Shown piece by piece: positions 48,454 through 57,129 of a DNA stretch of 64,000 nt (positions are counted from its first letter, which is position 1; the number at the start of each line of letters is the position of its first letter). The position numbers and the translations under genes were made by a program. Location of the stretch: assembly GCA_041394245.1 (NCBI GenBank), contig JAWKIR010000003.1:558001-622000 (forward strand), given 5' to 3'. Origin of the DNA: Acidimicrobiales bacterium. Lineage in GTDB: Bacteria > Actinomycetota > Acidimicrobiia > Acidimicrobiales > Aldehydirespiratoraceae. Under the pieces are notes generated by a model. That model did not search any database, was not told the DNA's origin, and saw only the letters and a program-made list of their open reading frames with translations.

Positions 48454-49401
48454 TCAGCGGTACCGGTCGACCAGCGCGGCACCGATCGAGGCCAGCTGGT
48501 CCCGCACACCCGCAGGGCCGGTCACCTCGAGCCATTCGACCAGCCCCGCGAGCTCGCCGGCGAGCGCGTACTCGTTGTGGCCACGGATCACGACCTCGAT
48601 GCGGCCGTCGCTCGTGGAACCACCCACCTCGAGGCGACCGCCGAGCATCATCCGGAGCAGGCCGATCCCCTCTGGGGAGCATGTCGCCCGGATCTCGAGG
48701 GGTGTTCGCTTGCGATCGACCTCGTCGGCGATCTCGCGCCAGCTCTCGGCAAGGTCGAAGTCGTCGGGTCGGTGCACGGGATCGCCGGTCGGATCGACCG
48801 ACGACACGCGGTCGACACGGAAGGTCCGTCGGCCGGCGTCGGTGTTGGCGACGAGGTACCACGTCGGACCCTTGGCGACGATGCCCAGGGGATGGAGGGT
48901 TCGCTCGGTTTCGTTGCCCGTGCGATCGACGTAGCCGAGGCGCACCTGAACGCCGCGGATCACTGCGTCCTGGAGCTCGTCGAGGAAGCGGGGTGGTCGA
49001 TGCTCGATCGGACCGGACCCCCAACGTTGGGAGTCCACCACCATCGACGCCGCGGCTGCTTCGGCCTCCACCCGGAACGGCTCGGGCAGGGCCTGCACGA
49101 GCTTGCGGAGCGCGGCTTTCACCGTCGGCGTTGCCGCCGAGGCCGGACCGGCGACCAGGAACAGGGCGCGGGCCTCGCTCGCGGTCAACCCCGACAGGTC
49201 GGTGCGGGCGCCGCCCACGAGGCGCCAGCCGCCGCCGCGTCCCTGTACGGAGTACACGGGCACCCCGGCCATGGCCAGCGCTTCGAGGTCGCGGCGCGCC
49301 GTGCGCTCGGAGACCTCCATCTCCCGCGCGACCTCTGCCGCGGTCACCTGCTCGCGCTGCTGCAGCAGGAGGAGGATGGCCACCAGCCGGTCGGTCCGCA
49401 C
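48454..49401 (-). CDS. WYL-domain transcriptional regulator (DeoR-type HTH)
   Basis: 315 residues. The N-terminal HTH_11 (LVAILLLLQQREQVTAAEVAREM, VSERTARRDLEALAMAGVPV) is followed by the ligand-sensing WYL domain with LHPLGIVAKGPTWYLVAN and RTFRVDRVSSV. A WCX C-terminal part (RATCSPEGIGLLRMML) ends the protein. YafY-type regulators of this kind usually repress the adjacent divergent gene. A perfect 25-bp dyad (AAACCGGTCA arms) lies in the gap to the TIGR03086 gene. The start is a GTG with an AAGTAT -10-like box 6 nt upstream. Confidence 0.9.
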   Translation of the reverse strand: MRTDRLVAILLLLQQREQVTAAEVAREMEVSERTARRDLEALAMAGVPVYSVQGRGGGWRLVGGARTDLSGLTASEARALFLVAGPASAATPTVKAALRKLVQALPEPFRVEAEAAAASMVVDSQRWGSGPIEHRPPRFLDELQDAVIRGVQVRLGYVDRTGNETERTLHPLGIVAKGPTWYLVANTDAGRRTFRVDRVSSVDPTGDPVHRPDDFDLAESWREIADEVDRKRTPLEIRATCSPEGIGLLRMMLGGRLEVGGSTSDGRIEVVIRGHNEYALAGELAGLVEWLEVTGPAGVRDQLASIGAALVDRYR

Positions 49402-49420
49402 TCGGCGATACTTTCACAGC

Positions 49421-49445
49421 AAACCGGTCATGGTCTGACCGGTTT
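49421..49445. promoter_or_regulatory. Candidate WYL-regulator operator
   Basis: AAACCGGTCA, five bases, TGACCGGTTT: a perfect 10-bp-arm dyad centred between the divergent WYL regulator (start 49401) and TIGR03086 gene (start 49466). It is long and exact enough to be a real binding site. Confidence 0.65.
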
Positions 49446-49465
49446 ACCGTGACAAGGATGGCGAC

Positions 49466-50107
49466 ATGACTTCACCGATCAACTCGACCACCCATGACCA
49501 CACCGACCCCCGTCCGATTCTCGACCGTGCGGTTGCCACCTGCGGGTCCGTCGTCGCCGGCGTCCGGCCCGACCAGCTCACCGCCCCCACCCCGTGTTCG
49601 GAGATGGACGTGCGCGCCATGATCACGCACCTCGTCGGCGTGCTCGACCGGATCGCCGCGCTCGGGCGGGGCGAGGACCCGTTCGCGGTCACCGAGACGC
49701 CTGCACCCGACGACGGTTGGTCCGCCGCATGGACGAGCGCGGCCCGCCGCGCTGCGGAGGCGTGGCGCGACGACGCCGTGCTCGAACAGCCCATGGCGCT
49801 GCCGTGGATCCAGGGCACCGGCGCCGACATCCTGGCGTCCTACCTTTCCGAGCTGACGGTCCACACGTGGGACCTCGCCACCGCAACCGGCCAACAACCC
49901 GAATGGGACGACACCGTCGTCGCCGCAGCGCTGGCCGCGCGTGACATCCTCCCCGCCGAGAACCGCCTCGCGCTCTTCGAGGAGATCTCCATGGCGATGG
50001 GGCTCGACGAGGTCGCGGTGCCGTTCGCCGAGGCCGTCACGCTCCCCGACGATGCCCCGGCCATCGACCGCCTCGTCGCGTGGAACGGCCGCGATCCCCG
50101 CCGCTGA
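49466..50107 (+). CDS. TIGR03086 family metal-binding protein (DinB/mycothiol-isomerase fold)
   Basis: 213 residues of the DinB-like four-helix fold. The metal-binding histidines are in MDVRAMITHLVGVLDRI (His) and LSELTVHTWDLATATGQQ (His and Asp). The family is related to mycothiol-dependent maleylpyruvate isomerase and is abundant in actinobacteria. The start is preceded by AAGGATG at 6 nt. Likely regulated by the divergent WYL protein. Thiol-dependent transferase activity is a family-level guess. Confidence 0.87.
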   Translation: MTSPINSTTHDHTDPRPILDRAVATCGSVVAGVRPDQLTAPTPCSEMDVRAMITHLVGVLDRIAALGRGEDPFAVTETPAPDDGWSAAWTSAARRAAEAWRDDAVLEQPMALPWIQGTGADILASYLSELTVHTWDLATATGQQPEWDDTVVAAALAARDILPAENRLALFEEISMAMGLDEVAVPFAEAVTLPDDAPAIDRLVAWNGRDPRR

Positions 50108-50124
50108 ACCGGGCGTTCGGGCAC

Positions 50125-50700
50125 TCAGGGAACGAAGAGCCGAGCGACGAAGTCGGCGTGGCGCCCGATCACTTCCGGGTCCATCGGGCTTCGACCGCTG
50201 AGCCGCTCGTTCTCGGGGGCGAGCGCGAAGAACAACGAGCTCGCCCCGACGAGCGCGTAGTGCAGATGGGGCGCGAACTCCTCGCCGTCGGCCAGCGGGG
50301 CGATCTGGGCATGCCAGGGACGCACGTGCGTGTCGACGAGCCAGCGCATGCGGTCGCCGTCGGATCGACCGGCGTCGACCATGAAGTGACAGAGCTGTGG
50401 GCGTTCCGCGGAGAACCGGACGTAGGAGCGAACCGCCGAACGGATGCCTTCGTCGCCTGCGTCGGGGTCGACCGGCGGCACGTGTGCGGCGAGATCCGCG
50501 AACAGCTGGTCGGCGGCGGCACGCCACAGGTCGACCTTCGCCGCGAAGTGGTAGGTGAGCAGGCCCTGGGTGACATCGGCGCGCGCGGCGATGTCGCGAG
50601 TTCCGGCGCCGTCGTAGCCGTTCTCGGCGAACGCGTCGATCGCGGCATCGACGATTCGTCGCCGCGTCGTCTCCCGCTGTTCGGCCCGAGTGGTCACCAT
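50125..50700 (-). CDS. TetR-family transcriptional regulator
   Basis: 191 residues. HTH: IVDAAIDAFAENGYDGAGTRDIAARADVTQGLLTYHF near residues 16-52, the usual first-three-helix TetR block with the TxxxIA..AxVTxGLLxYHF pattern. C-terminal dimer/ligand domain: SYVRFSAERPQLCHFMV, then DTHVRPWHAQI. Its start overlaps the preceding hydroxylase gene by 7 nt, so it is the last gene of that transcript and probably senses an aromatic intermediate controlling the cluster at 50.7-58.7 kb. Confidence 0.88.
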   Translation of the reverse strand: MVTTRAEQRETTRRRIVDAAIDAFAENGYDGAGTRDIAARADVTQGLLTYHFAAKVDLWRAAADQLFADLAAHVPPVDPDAGDEGIRSAVRSYVRFSAERPQLCHFMVDAGRSDGDRMRWLVDTHVRPWHAQIAPLADGEEFAPHLHYALVGASSLFFALAPENERLSGRSPMDPEVIGRHADFVARLFVP

Positions 50701-52478
50701 GAGGATCCTATGGGGGCTTCGTGGTCGGCCGACCCGGTGCCGGCGGGCACGGAGCGGTCGAGGATCTGCGCCATCACAGCACGGAGCGTGTCGGTCGGAT
50801 CGGGCGGGAGTGAGGTGCTGCGCCAGGCGACGATCCGGTCCGGTCGCACGAGCAGCGCACCGGCGTCGTCCACGCTGCGCCGGCGGGCCCAGTCGCCGTA
50901 GGCGTCGTTGAACTCGTGGCCGAGCGACACCGTCACCGGCGCGATGTCGACGCCGAACTCGCGACCCACCGCGATCGCCGCGTCAGCCCAGGCGGAACCG
51001 GACGCGCCGGTCAACAGCGTGAACCGGTCGTAGCCACACACGTCGAGGGTCGAGATCTCGTGCTCGTCTCGGGTCAGCCACACGTGGGGCAGCGGACAGC
51101 CGGGGTCCGTGGCCGGCTCATAGTGGAGCTCGGGGTCGCGGGTCGGCGCCGACACGCGACCGTCCGGCACGATCGCGGCGGACGCGTAGCGCTGCCCCAT
51201 CTCGACGCCGTGGGCGTTGAACTGGCCGTCCATCAGCTCGAGTGCGTGCAGCACGCCGCGACGGTCGGACGCGCCGTCGGGGCCGAACAGGTGGGCCAGA
51301 CGTTCGTCGATCTGGGAGTCGGTCATCCCGGGGCCGAGCCCGACGGCGGCGAACCACTCGGTCATCTCGTCGACACTCTGGTTGGCGCGGTCGACGATCT
51401 GGCGGCCGACCGGCTGCCGCTCGGCGTCGTAGGAGTCGAGAAGGCCGTCGCCCGCCCGGCCGCGTAGGACGAGGGCCAGCTTCCACGCGAGGTTGTAGGC
51501 GTCCTGCATCGACGTGTTCGAGCCGAGGCCGTTCGCCGGCGGGTGACGGTGCGCAGCGTCGCCGGCGATCAGTAGGCGCCCGCGTCGGTAGGTGGCCGCG
51601 ACGACATGGTTGAACTCCCAGGGGCTCACCCGCTTTATCGAGAACGACACGTCGGCGTCGCCGATCGCGGCGCGAACGCTGTCGATCACCGCCGACTCGT
51701 CGAGGTCGTTCTGCGCAAGTCCCGGGCGGAGGAAGATGGTGCTCCACTCGTGGAAGGGCTCGACGCAGGTCCAGACACCGATGAAGTCGTCGCTCTCCGG
51801 TGTCACCGTGACGAACAGCGCGCCCGGACGGTGGGCGGTGTAGCGCTCGAGGTCGGCCTCGATCCAGACGGTCACGGCGTGGCCCTTCCCGGCTCGGCCC
51901 TCGAACTCGAACCCGCCGTCGCGTCCGACCACGGTTCGGGCCCCATCACAGCCGATGACGTAGCGGGCGTCGACGGCGAACTCGGGGCCGCCGTCGCGCG
52001 GTCGCACGATCGACCTGACGCGGCTGCCGTCGGCCGACGGGGTGACGGAGACGACCTCGTGGTGGTGGCGGATGTCGGCGCCGAGCTCGACGGCGCGAGC
52101 GAGCAGGATCGGCTCGAGCACGTGTTGGCCGACGTTGCACATCGCCGTCGGGCTCGCCGACCGATAGTCGCCGATGCGATCGTCGCCGGCGCCCCAGGTC
52201 ATCTTCCGGGACAGCTCCCGCCCGGCGAACGCCGTCGCGAACACCTGCGTGCCCATCTGGTGGTGCGGCAATGCTCGCGCCTGTACGGCGTCCTCGATGC
52301 CGAGGTCGCGGAGGATCTCGACCGCCCGCTGGTTCGTGATGTGTGCTCGTGGGGCGTCGGCGGTGCCGTACTTGGTGAGCGTGACGGCGTCGACGTCCAG
52401 GCGCGCGAGCAGCGCCGCCATGGTGAGGCCCGCCGGGCCTGCGCCGACCACGAGCACGTCGGTTTCGATTCGTTCCAT
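50694..52478 (-). CDS. FAD-dependent aromatic hydroxylase (group A flavin monooxygenase)
   Basis: 594 residues of the phenol/PHBH-type hydroxylase family. FAD motif VLVVGAGPAGLTMAALLA at about residue 8, the DG motif RYVIGCDGARTVVG near 180, and the GD motif GRLLIAGDAAHRHPP near 300. A C-terminal thioredoxin-like domain (DRFTLLTGASGSAWADAAI) is seen in large members such as phenol 2-monooxygenase. It inserts OH onto an aromatic ring using NAD(P)H and O2. The start follows GGGGA at 7 nt. Transcribed away from the CMD-to-sulfatase genes from overlapping promoters, with tetR at its end. Confidence 0.9.
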   Translation of the reverse strand: MERIETDVLVVGAGPAGLTMAALLARLDVDAVTLTKYGTADAPRAHITNQRAVEILRDLGIEDAVQARALPHHQMGTQVFATAFAGRELSRKMTWGAGDDRIGDYRSASPTAMCNVGQHVLEPILLARAVELGADIRHHHEVVSVTPSADGSRVRSIVRPRDGGPEFAVDARYVIGCDGARTVVGRDGGFEFEGRAGKGHAVTVWIEADLERYTAHRPGALFVTVTPESDDFIGVWTCVEPFHEWSTIFLRPGLAQNDLDESAVIDSVRAAIGDADVSFSIKRVSPWEFNHVVAATYRRGRLLIAGDAAHRHPPANGLGSNTSMQDAYNLAWKLALVLRGRAGDGLLDSYDAERQPVGRQIVDRANQSVDEMTEWFAAVGLGPGMTDSQIDERLAHLFGPDGASDRRGVLHALELMDGQFNAHGVEMGQRYASAAIVPDGRVSAPTRDPELHYEPATDPGCPLPHVWLTRDEHEISTLDVCGYDRFTLLTGASGSAWADAAIAVGREFGVDIAPVTVSLGHEFNDAYGDWARRRSVDDAGALLVRPDRIVAWRSTSLPPDPTDTLRAVMAQILDRSVPAGTGSADHEAPIGSSW

Positions 52479-52505
52479 GGGTCGTTCCCCGCTTTCGCTG
52501 TTCAG

Positions 52506-52545
52506 TTGACAAGCCAATCTGCCTGCGCCTATGTTGCCTTGTCAA
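52506..52545. promoter_or_regulatory. Overlapping divergent promoters with inverted TTGACAAG
   Basis: TTGACAAG (52506-52513) and its inverse CTTGTCAA (52538-52545). Each gives a -35 box for one direction: plus TTGACA, 18 bp, TATGTT (52530-52535); minus TTGACA, 18 bp, CAGATT. The two promoters overlap almost fully, so transcription may alternate, and the dyad may also be the operator of the cluster's TetR. Confidence 0.55.
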
Positions 52546-52568
52546 GTGACCAGTAGAAAGGACGTCCG

Positions 52569-53192
52569 ATGCCGAGTCGCATCGCACCACCACCGGCCGG
52601 CGAGCTCGACGCCCACGCGCCGATCTTCGAGGCGTACGAGCAGATCCTCGGCTTCGTCCCCGAGACGTCGAGGACGATGGCTCGCGTGCCGGGCCTGCTC
52701 GAGAGCTACGCCGCCCTGGCCGTGACCGTTCTCGGGAGCGGTCTGATCTCGGAGCAGCTGGCCCAACTCGTCGCGAACGTGACCAGCGCGGCGTCGGGCT
52801 GCCGGTACTGCCAGGCCCACACGATCGCCCACGCCGAGCGCCTCGGGACATCACCCGAGCGTCTCGCCGACCTGTGGTCGTTCGAGACCAGCGAACGGTT
52901 CGACGACGCCGAACGAGCGGCGCTGCGCCTCGCCTTCCATGCCGGCCAGCATCCCAACCAGGTCGCCGACGCCGATGTCGAGGCGTGTCGTCGCCACTTC
53001 GACGACGACCAGATCGCGGCCATCCTCGCCGTCTGTGCCCTGTTCGGTTTCCTCAACCGTTGGAACGACAGCCTCGCCACCGAACTCGAGCCACCGGCTC
53101 TCGACGCGGCCGACCGCCACCTCGCGTCACAGGGGTGGAGCGCCGGCAAGCACGCACCGGCTGCGTCGGCGGTGATGGGCGGGGGATCATGA
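52569..53192 (+). CDS. Carboxymuconolactone decarboxylase/AhpD-fold protein
   Basis: 207 residues, helical CMD fold. The AhpD-type redox motif is SGCRYCQAHTIAHAERLG (CxxC plus His), as in peroxidase-related enzymes. A second helical half follows (DDDQIAAILAVCALFGFLNRWNDSLAT). It starts with AAAGGA at 7 nt. The CxxC suggests thiol redox activity rather than lactone decarboxylation; in the cluster it may protect against quinone or peroxide by-products. Its stop overlaps the next start (ATGA). Confidence 0.87.
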   Translation: MPSRIAPPPAGELDAHAPIFEAYEQILGFVPETSRTMARVPGLLESYAALAVTVLGSGLISEQLAQLVANVTSAASGCRYCQAHTIAHAERLGTSPERLADLWSFETSERFDDAERAALRLAFHAGQHPNQVADADVEACRRHFDDDQIAAILAVCALFGFLNRWNDSLATELEPPALDAADRHLASQGWSAGKHAPAASAVMGGGS

Positions 53193-54046
53193 GTTTCGTG
53201 CTCGCCAACGTCGACGGTCGTGCCGCACTGGTCCACGGTGAACACTGGTACGACCTCGAATCCGTGTCGAACGGCGACCTCGGTCCCGACCCGATGACGG
53301 TACTCGGCTTCCCCGAACGGCTGGCCGAGTTGGCCGCCACGGTCGATGCCCACGAGCCGGGTGGTCGCCTCGACCCCGCCCGCCTCGGTCCGCCGGTTCC
53401 CCGACCACGCAACGTGTACGCGATCGGTCTCAACTACCAGGCGCACGCCGAGGAGGGATCGATGGAGGTGCCGGTCAACCCGCTGGTGTTCACCAAGTTC
53501 CCCTCGTGCCTCGTCGGCCCGACCGCCGACATCGAGATGCGCAGCGACCTCGTCGACTACGAGGGCGAGCTCGTCGTGGTGATCGGCCGCGGTGGTCGAG
53601 ACATCGACCCGTCGGACGCGTGGGACCATGTCGTCGGCCTGACGGTCGGCCAGGACATCTCCGACCGGGCGGTCCAGTTCGCGGCGACACCGCCGCACTT
53701 CGATCTGGGCAAGTCGTTCGACACGTTCGGGCCGATCGGACCGGTCATGGTCTCGCCCGACACGGTCGATCGCGATCGGCTGCGGATCGTCACCGAGGTC
53801 GACGGCGAGGTCCGCCAGAACGCCACGATCGACGAGATGATCTTCGATGTCCCGACCCTCGTGTCGTACCTGTCGCGGGTGACGACGCTCTCGACCGGCG
53901 ACCTGATCTTCACCGGTACGCCCGACGGGATCGGCGCCGCCCGGGGGGAGTTCCTCGCCGACGGTGCCGTCGTCACCACCCGCATCGACGGTATCGGCAC
54001 GCTCACCAACCGTTGCGTCCGTATCAGCGACCACCACGTCTGCTGA
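53189..54046 (+). CDS. Fumarylacetoacetate hydrolase-family protein
   Basis: 285 residues. An N-terminal domain is followed by the FAH core: NVYAIGLNYQAHAEEGS, PLVFTKFPSCLVGP, VDYEGELVVVIGRGG (metal Glu residues), VVGLTVGQDISDRAVQF, GKSFDTFGPIGPVMV and LSTGDLIFTGTPDGIGAA. This is the pattern of 2-hydroxyhepta-2,4-diene-dioate isomerase/hydratase and acylpyruvate hydrolases that act after extradiol ring opening. Starts in a 4-nt overlap with the CMD gene. It probably cleaves or hydrates the ring-fission product. Confidence 0.9.
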   Translation: MSFVLANVDGRAALVHGEHWYDLESVSNGDLGPDPMTVLGFPERLAELAATVDAHEPGGRLDPARLGPPVPRPRNVYAIGLNYQAHAEEGSMEVPVNPLVFTKFPSCLVGPTADIEMRSDLVDYEGELVVVIGRGGRDIDPSDAWDHVVGLTVGQDISDRAVQFAATPPHFDLGKSFDTFGPIGPVMVSPDTVDRDRLRIVTEVDGEVRQNATIDEMIFDVPTLVSYLSRVTTLSTGDLIFTGTPDGIGAARGEFLADGAVVTTRIDGIGTLTNRCVRISDHHVC

Positions 54047-54071
54047 CCGCTGAAAGAGAGGACCCACCCTC

Positions 54072-54632
54072 ATGTCCGACACCCCCACCCGGCTCTCGCT
54101 GAGCCACGCGACGGTCGCCGTCCGCAACCTCGACGCCATGCTCGACTTCTACTGCGATGTGCTCGGCTTCGTCGTCACCAATCGCGGTGCGGTCGGCGAT
54201 GGCGAGATGGCGTTCATCTCCCAGGACCCGGGTGAGCACCACCAGCTCGTCTTCGTGTCGGGGATGCCCCAGCCCGACCACCAGTTCGTGATGACCGACC
54301 ACATGGCGTTCCGGACGGGCGACCTCGACGACCTGCGCGCGATCGGCGCCGAGCTCGACGCCGCTGGCGTCGAGGGCGTGATCCCGATCGATCACGGCAA
54401 TGCCTGGTCGCTCTACTTCAACGACCCCGAAGGCAACGGCCTCGAGTGCTTCGTCGACAGTCCGTTCCACGTGGCGCAGCCCTTCGCCGATCAACTCGAT
54501 CTGTCGGCCGACGATGCCACGGTCGAGTCGACCACCCGCACTCGGATCGAGGGAGACCGCGAGTTCCAGCCGCTCGACGACTGGAAGGCGGCCTTCCGGG
54601 CCCGCCTCGACGGCCGGCGAGCGGAGGGGTAG
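54072..54632 (+). CDS. VOC-superfamily protein (extradiol dioxygenase/glyoxalase-like)
   Basis: 186 residues. The paired beta-alpha-beta modules carry metal ligands His (RLSLSHATVAVRNLDAMLDFY), His (FVMTDHMAFRTGDLDDL) and Glu (YFNDPEGNGLECFVDSP). This fits single-module catechol 2,3-dioxygenase-like proteins. A 40-residue C-terminal tail (EFQPLDDWKAAFRARL) is extra. With two hydroxylases and a FAH-family protein beside it, ring cleavage is the natural proposal, but glyoxalase-type functions cannot be excluded. Confidence 0.82.
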   Translation: MSDTPTRLSLSHATVAVRNLDAMLDFYCDVLGFVVTNRGAVGDGEMAFISQDPGEHHQLVFVSGMPQPDHQFVMTDHMAFRTGDLDDLRAIGAELDAAGVEGVIPIDHGNAWSLYFNDPEGNGLECFVDSPFHVAQPFADQLDLSADDATVESTTRTRIEGDREFQPLDDWKAAFRARLDGRRAEG

Positions 54633-54634
54633 CG

Positions 54635-55414
54635 ATGGACCTCGGAATCGCCGGGCGACGCGCCGTCCTGCTGGGGTCGAGTCGCGGCCTCGGTCGCGCA
54701 TGTGCGGAGAGCATCGCCCGAGAGGGCGTCCACGTCGTTGTCAACGGACGGAACGCGGCCGACGTCGACACCGCCGTCGCCGAGTTGCGCGCCGCGTACG
54801 ACGTCGACGTGACCGGCGTGGTCGGCGACTCGTCGACCGCCGAGGTGCACGACGCCCTGCTCGCGGTCTGCGCCGAGCCCGACATCGTGCTGCTCAACGG
54901 TGAGGGCCCGCCTCCGACGCCGTTCTCGCGCCTGACCGACGAGCAACTCGGCGGTGCATTCCGCCAGGCAGTCGTCGGGCCGGTCGCGTTGCTGCAGCGG
55001 GTCGTGCCGGGCATGGTCGAGCGCGGCTTCGGCCGGGTCGTCGCCGTCAGCTCCGCGATGGTGAAGACCCCGAAACCGTTGATGAGCCTCTCGCACGGCA
55101 CCCGGCTCGGGCTCGCCGGCATTCTCAAGGGGCTCTCGAAGGAGGTCGTGGCGCACAACGTGACGGTCAACCAGCTGCTCCCCGAGCGGTTCGACACCGG
55201 ACGCCAGCAACAGATGGCCGAGTTGGTGATGGCGCTCAGGGGGATCTCCTTCGACGAGGCCCGCGCCGAACAGATCGCGTCGATCAAGGCCGGTCGCCTC
55301 GGCCGCCCATCGGAGTTCGGTGACGCCTTTGCCTTCCTCTGCTCCGCGCAGGCGGGCTACCTGTCGGGTCAGAGCCTCCAGCTCGACGGCGGCAGCTACG
55401 ACGGGCTGTTCTGA
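54635..55414 (+). CDS. Short-chain dehydrogenase/reductase with unusual active site
   Basis: 259 residues. The cofactor site is normal (LLGSSRGLGRACAE, VVVNGRNAADV). The catalytic Ser is present (VVAVSSAMVKTPKP), but the expected YxxxK is replaced by LSHGTRLGLAG, so Tyr and Lys are missing. Divergent SDRs with this change occur in actinobacteria and may be structural or use a different acid. C-terminal DGGSYDGLF is regular. Two nt after the VOC gene with GGAGGGG as ribosome site; its stop shares a base with the next ATG. Confidence 0.83.
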   Translation: MDLGIAGRRAVLLGSSRGLGRACAESIAREGVHVVVNGRNAADVDTAVAELRAAYDVDVTGVVGDSSTAEVHDALLAVCAEPDIVLLNGEGPPPTPFSRLTDEQLGGAFRQAVVGPVALLQRVVPGMVERGFGRVVAVSSAMVKTPKPLMSLSHGTRLGLAGILKGLSKEVVAHNVTVNQLLPERFDTGRQQQMAELVMALRGISFDEARAEQIASIKAGRLGRPSEFGDAFAFLCSAQAGYLSGQSLQLDGGSYDGLF

Positions 55415-57129
55415 TGGCCGACACCGAAACGACCGTTGATGTCGACGTCGACGTCCTGATCGTGGGGGCCGGGCCGGTGGGGATGCTCGGCGGCATCCTC
55501 GCGTCCCGCCACGGGCTCACGGCGCTCGTGGTCGAGCGCCGTGACGGTCCGCAGACGGCGCCGGCGGCGCACGTCGTCAACGCTCGGACCTACGAGATCT
55601 GTCGCCAGGCCGGGCTCGACATGGAGCGGATCCATGCCGCCGGCAAGGACCGCGCCGACGCCGGCCACGTGAACTTCGTGACCCGCCTCACCGGCGACCT
55701 GATCGGCCGGCTGCCGTTCGAACGACAGGGCGACGCGTGTCTCGACTACACACCCACGCCGTTGCGCAACCTGTCGCAGCACCGGTTCGAGCCGATCCTC
55801 GCCGATGAGCTGCGGGCCGCGCCCGGCACAGAGCTCCGGTACGGCCACCGGTGGGAGCACTCCGAGGAGGGCGACGAGGTGGTCCTCTCGGAGGTGACCG
55901 ACCTGTCGAGCGGTGCGGCGCTCCGTGTCCGCAGTCGGTTCGTCGTCGGATGTGACGGGGCGGGCAGTCGGGTCCGAAAGCAGCTCGGGATCGAGCTGCA
56001 GGGGCCTCCGCTCCTGCAGTGCTACGTGATGATCCACTTCGGCGCGAACCTGCGGGCCCTGACCGCCGAGCGGCCCGCCGTGCTCCACTTCGTGCTCGAT
56101 CCGACGGCGAGTGGCGTGTTCGTCGCGCACGACGTCGAGTCCGACTGGGTGTTCATGCACGCGATCGACCCGGCCTCGGAATCGGTCGACGACTACGACG
56201 ACGAGCGCTGCCGTGACATCGTCGACCGGGCGGCCGGGGCGGCGCTCGACGGTGAGATCCTCGGGGTCGGCACCTGGTGGATGAGCTCGCAGACGGCCGA
56301 GTCGATGGGTGCGGGCCGGGTGTTCCTGGCCGGTGACGCCGCGCACCGCTTCCCGCCGACCGGCGGGCTCGGCCTCAACTCGGGCGTGCAGGACGTCCAC
56401 GGTCTGATGTGGCGGATCGCCGCGGTCGTCGACGGACGCGCGTCGACCCGCCTGCTCGACAGCTACGCCGACGAGCGTCTCCCCGTCGCCCGCGACAACG
56501 CCCACCAGTCGCTCACCAACGCGTCCAAGCTGTTCGAGCTGTCGGCGGCTCTCGGCACCGACGTCGAGCCCACCAGCGAGCGGATGCACGCGTCGCTCGC
56601 CGATCCGGTGCTCGCCGACCGGATCGCCGCCGCCGTGGAGCTCCAGCGCGAGCACTTCGACCTGTTGGGCCTGCAGCTCGGCTACGTCTACGCCGAGGGC
56701 GCCGTCGTTCCCGACGGCACCCTGCCCGACCCGGGCTCGCCCAGCGAGTACGAGCCCACGGCCCGCCCGGGCGCCCGGCTGCCCCATGCCTGGCTCGACC
56801 GGGTCGGTGGCACTTCCACGCTCGACCTGGTTCCGGTCGATCGGCCGATCCTCGTCTCCTTCGGTCGCCACGAGCAGTGGGCGGCAGCGCTCGACGGGGC
56901 GCCGGTCCTGCTCGTGCGGGTGGGCATCGACACGCCACCGCTCGACGAGTGGCGAACGCGATGCGAGGTCGGCGTCGACGGCGCGCTCCTCGTCCGACCC
57001 GATCAACACGTCGCCTGGCGAGCGGAGGGTGTCGGCGAAGCGAGTGCACTCGGCCGAGCGCTCGAAGTGATCGCCGGTCGGGTCACCGAGGACCGCGATG
57101 ACGAACGCACCGATCCCGTTGACGGGTGA
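55414..57129 (+). CDS. FAD-dependent aromatic monooxygenase (PheA/TfdB/MhpA type)
   Basis: 571 residues, second group A flavin hydroxylase of the cluster. FAD site VLIVGAGPVGMLGGILAS, RFVVGCDGAGSRVRK (DG motif), and GRVFLAGDAAHRFPP (GD motif). The C-terminal domain is thioredoxin-like (RPILVSFGRHEQWAAAL). It differs enough from the divergent hydroxylase that the two likely act on different positions or substrates. ATG shares one base with the SDR stop; the sulfatase start lies inside its final 32 nt. Confidence 0.9.
   Translation: MADTETTVDVDVDVLIVGAGPVGMLGGILASRHGLTALVVERRDGPQTAPAAHVVNARTYEICRQAGLDMERIHAAGKDRADAGHVNFVTRLTGDLIGRLPFERQGDACLDYTPTPLRNLSQHRFEPILADELRAAPGTELRYGHRWEHSEEGDEVVLSEVTDLSSGAALRVRSRFVVGCDGAGSRVRKQLGIELQGPPLLQCYVMIHFGANLRALTAERPAVLHFVLDPTASGVFVAHDVESDWVFMHAIDPASESVDDYDDERCRDIVDRAAGAALDGEILGVGTWWMSSQTAESMGAGRVFLAGDAAHRFPPTGGLGLNSGVQDVHGLMWRIAAVVDGRASTRLLDSYADERLPVARDNAHQSLTNASKLFELSAALGTDVEPTSERMHASLADPVLADRIAAAVELQREHFDLLGLQLGYVYAEGAVVPDGTLPDPGSPSEYEPTARPGARLPHAWLDRVGGTSTLDLVPVDRPILVSFGRHEQWAAALDGAPVLLVRVGIDTPPLDEWRTRCEVGVDGALLVRPDQHVAWRAEGVGEASALGRALEVIAGRVTEDRDDERTDPVDG

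Noticed and set aside
55396..57009. 537-residue minus-strand open frame
   Set aside because: Antisense to the FAD monooxygenase with all three flavin motifs; composition typical of antisense G+C-rich frames.
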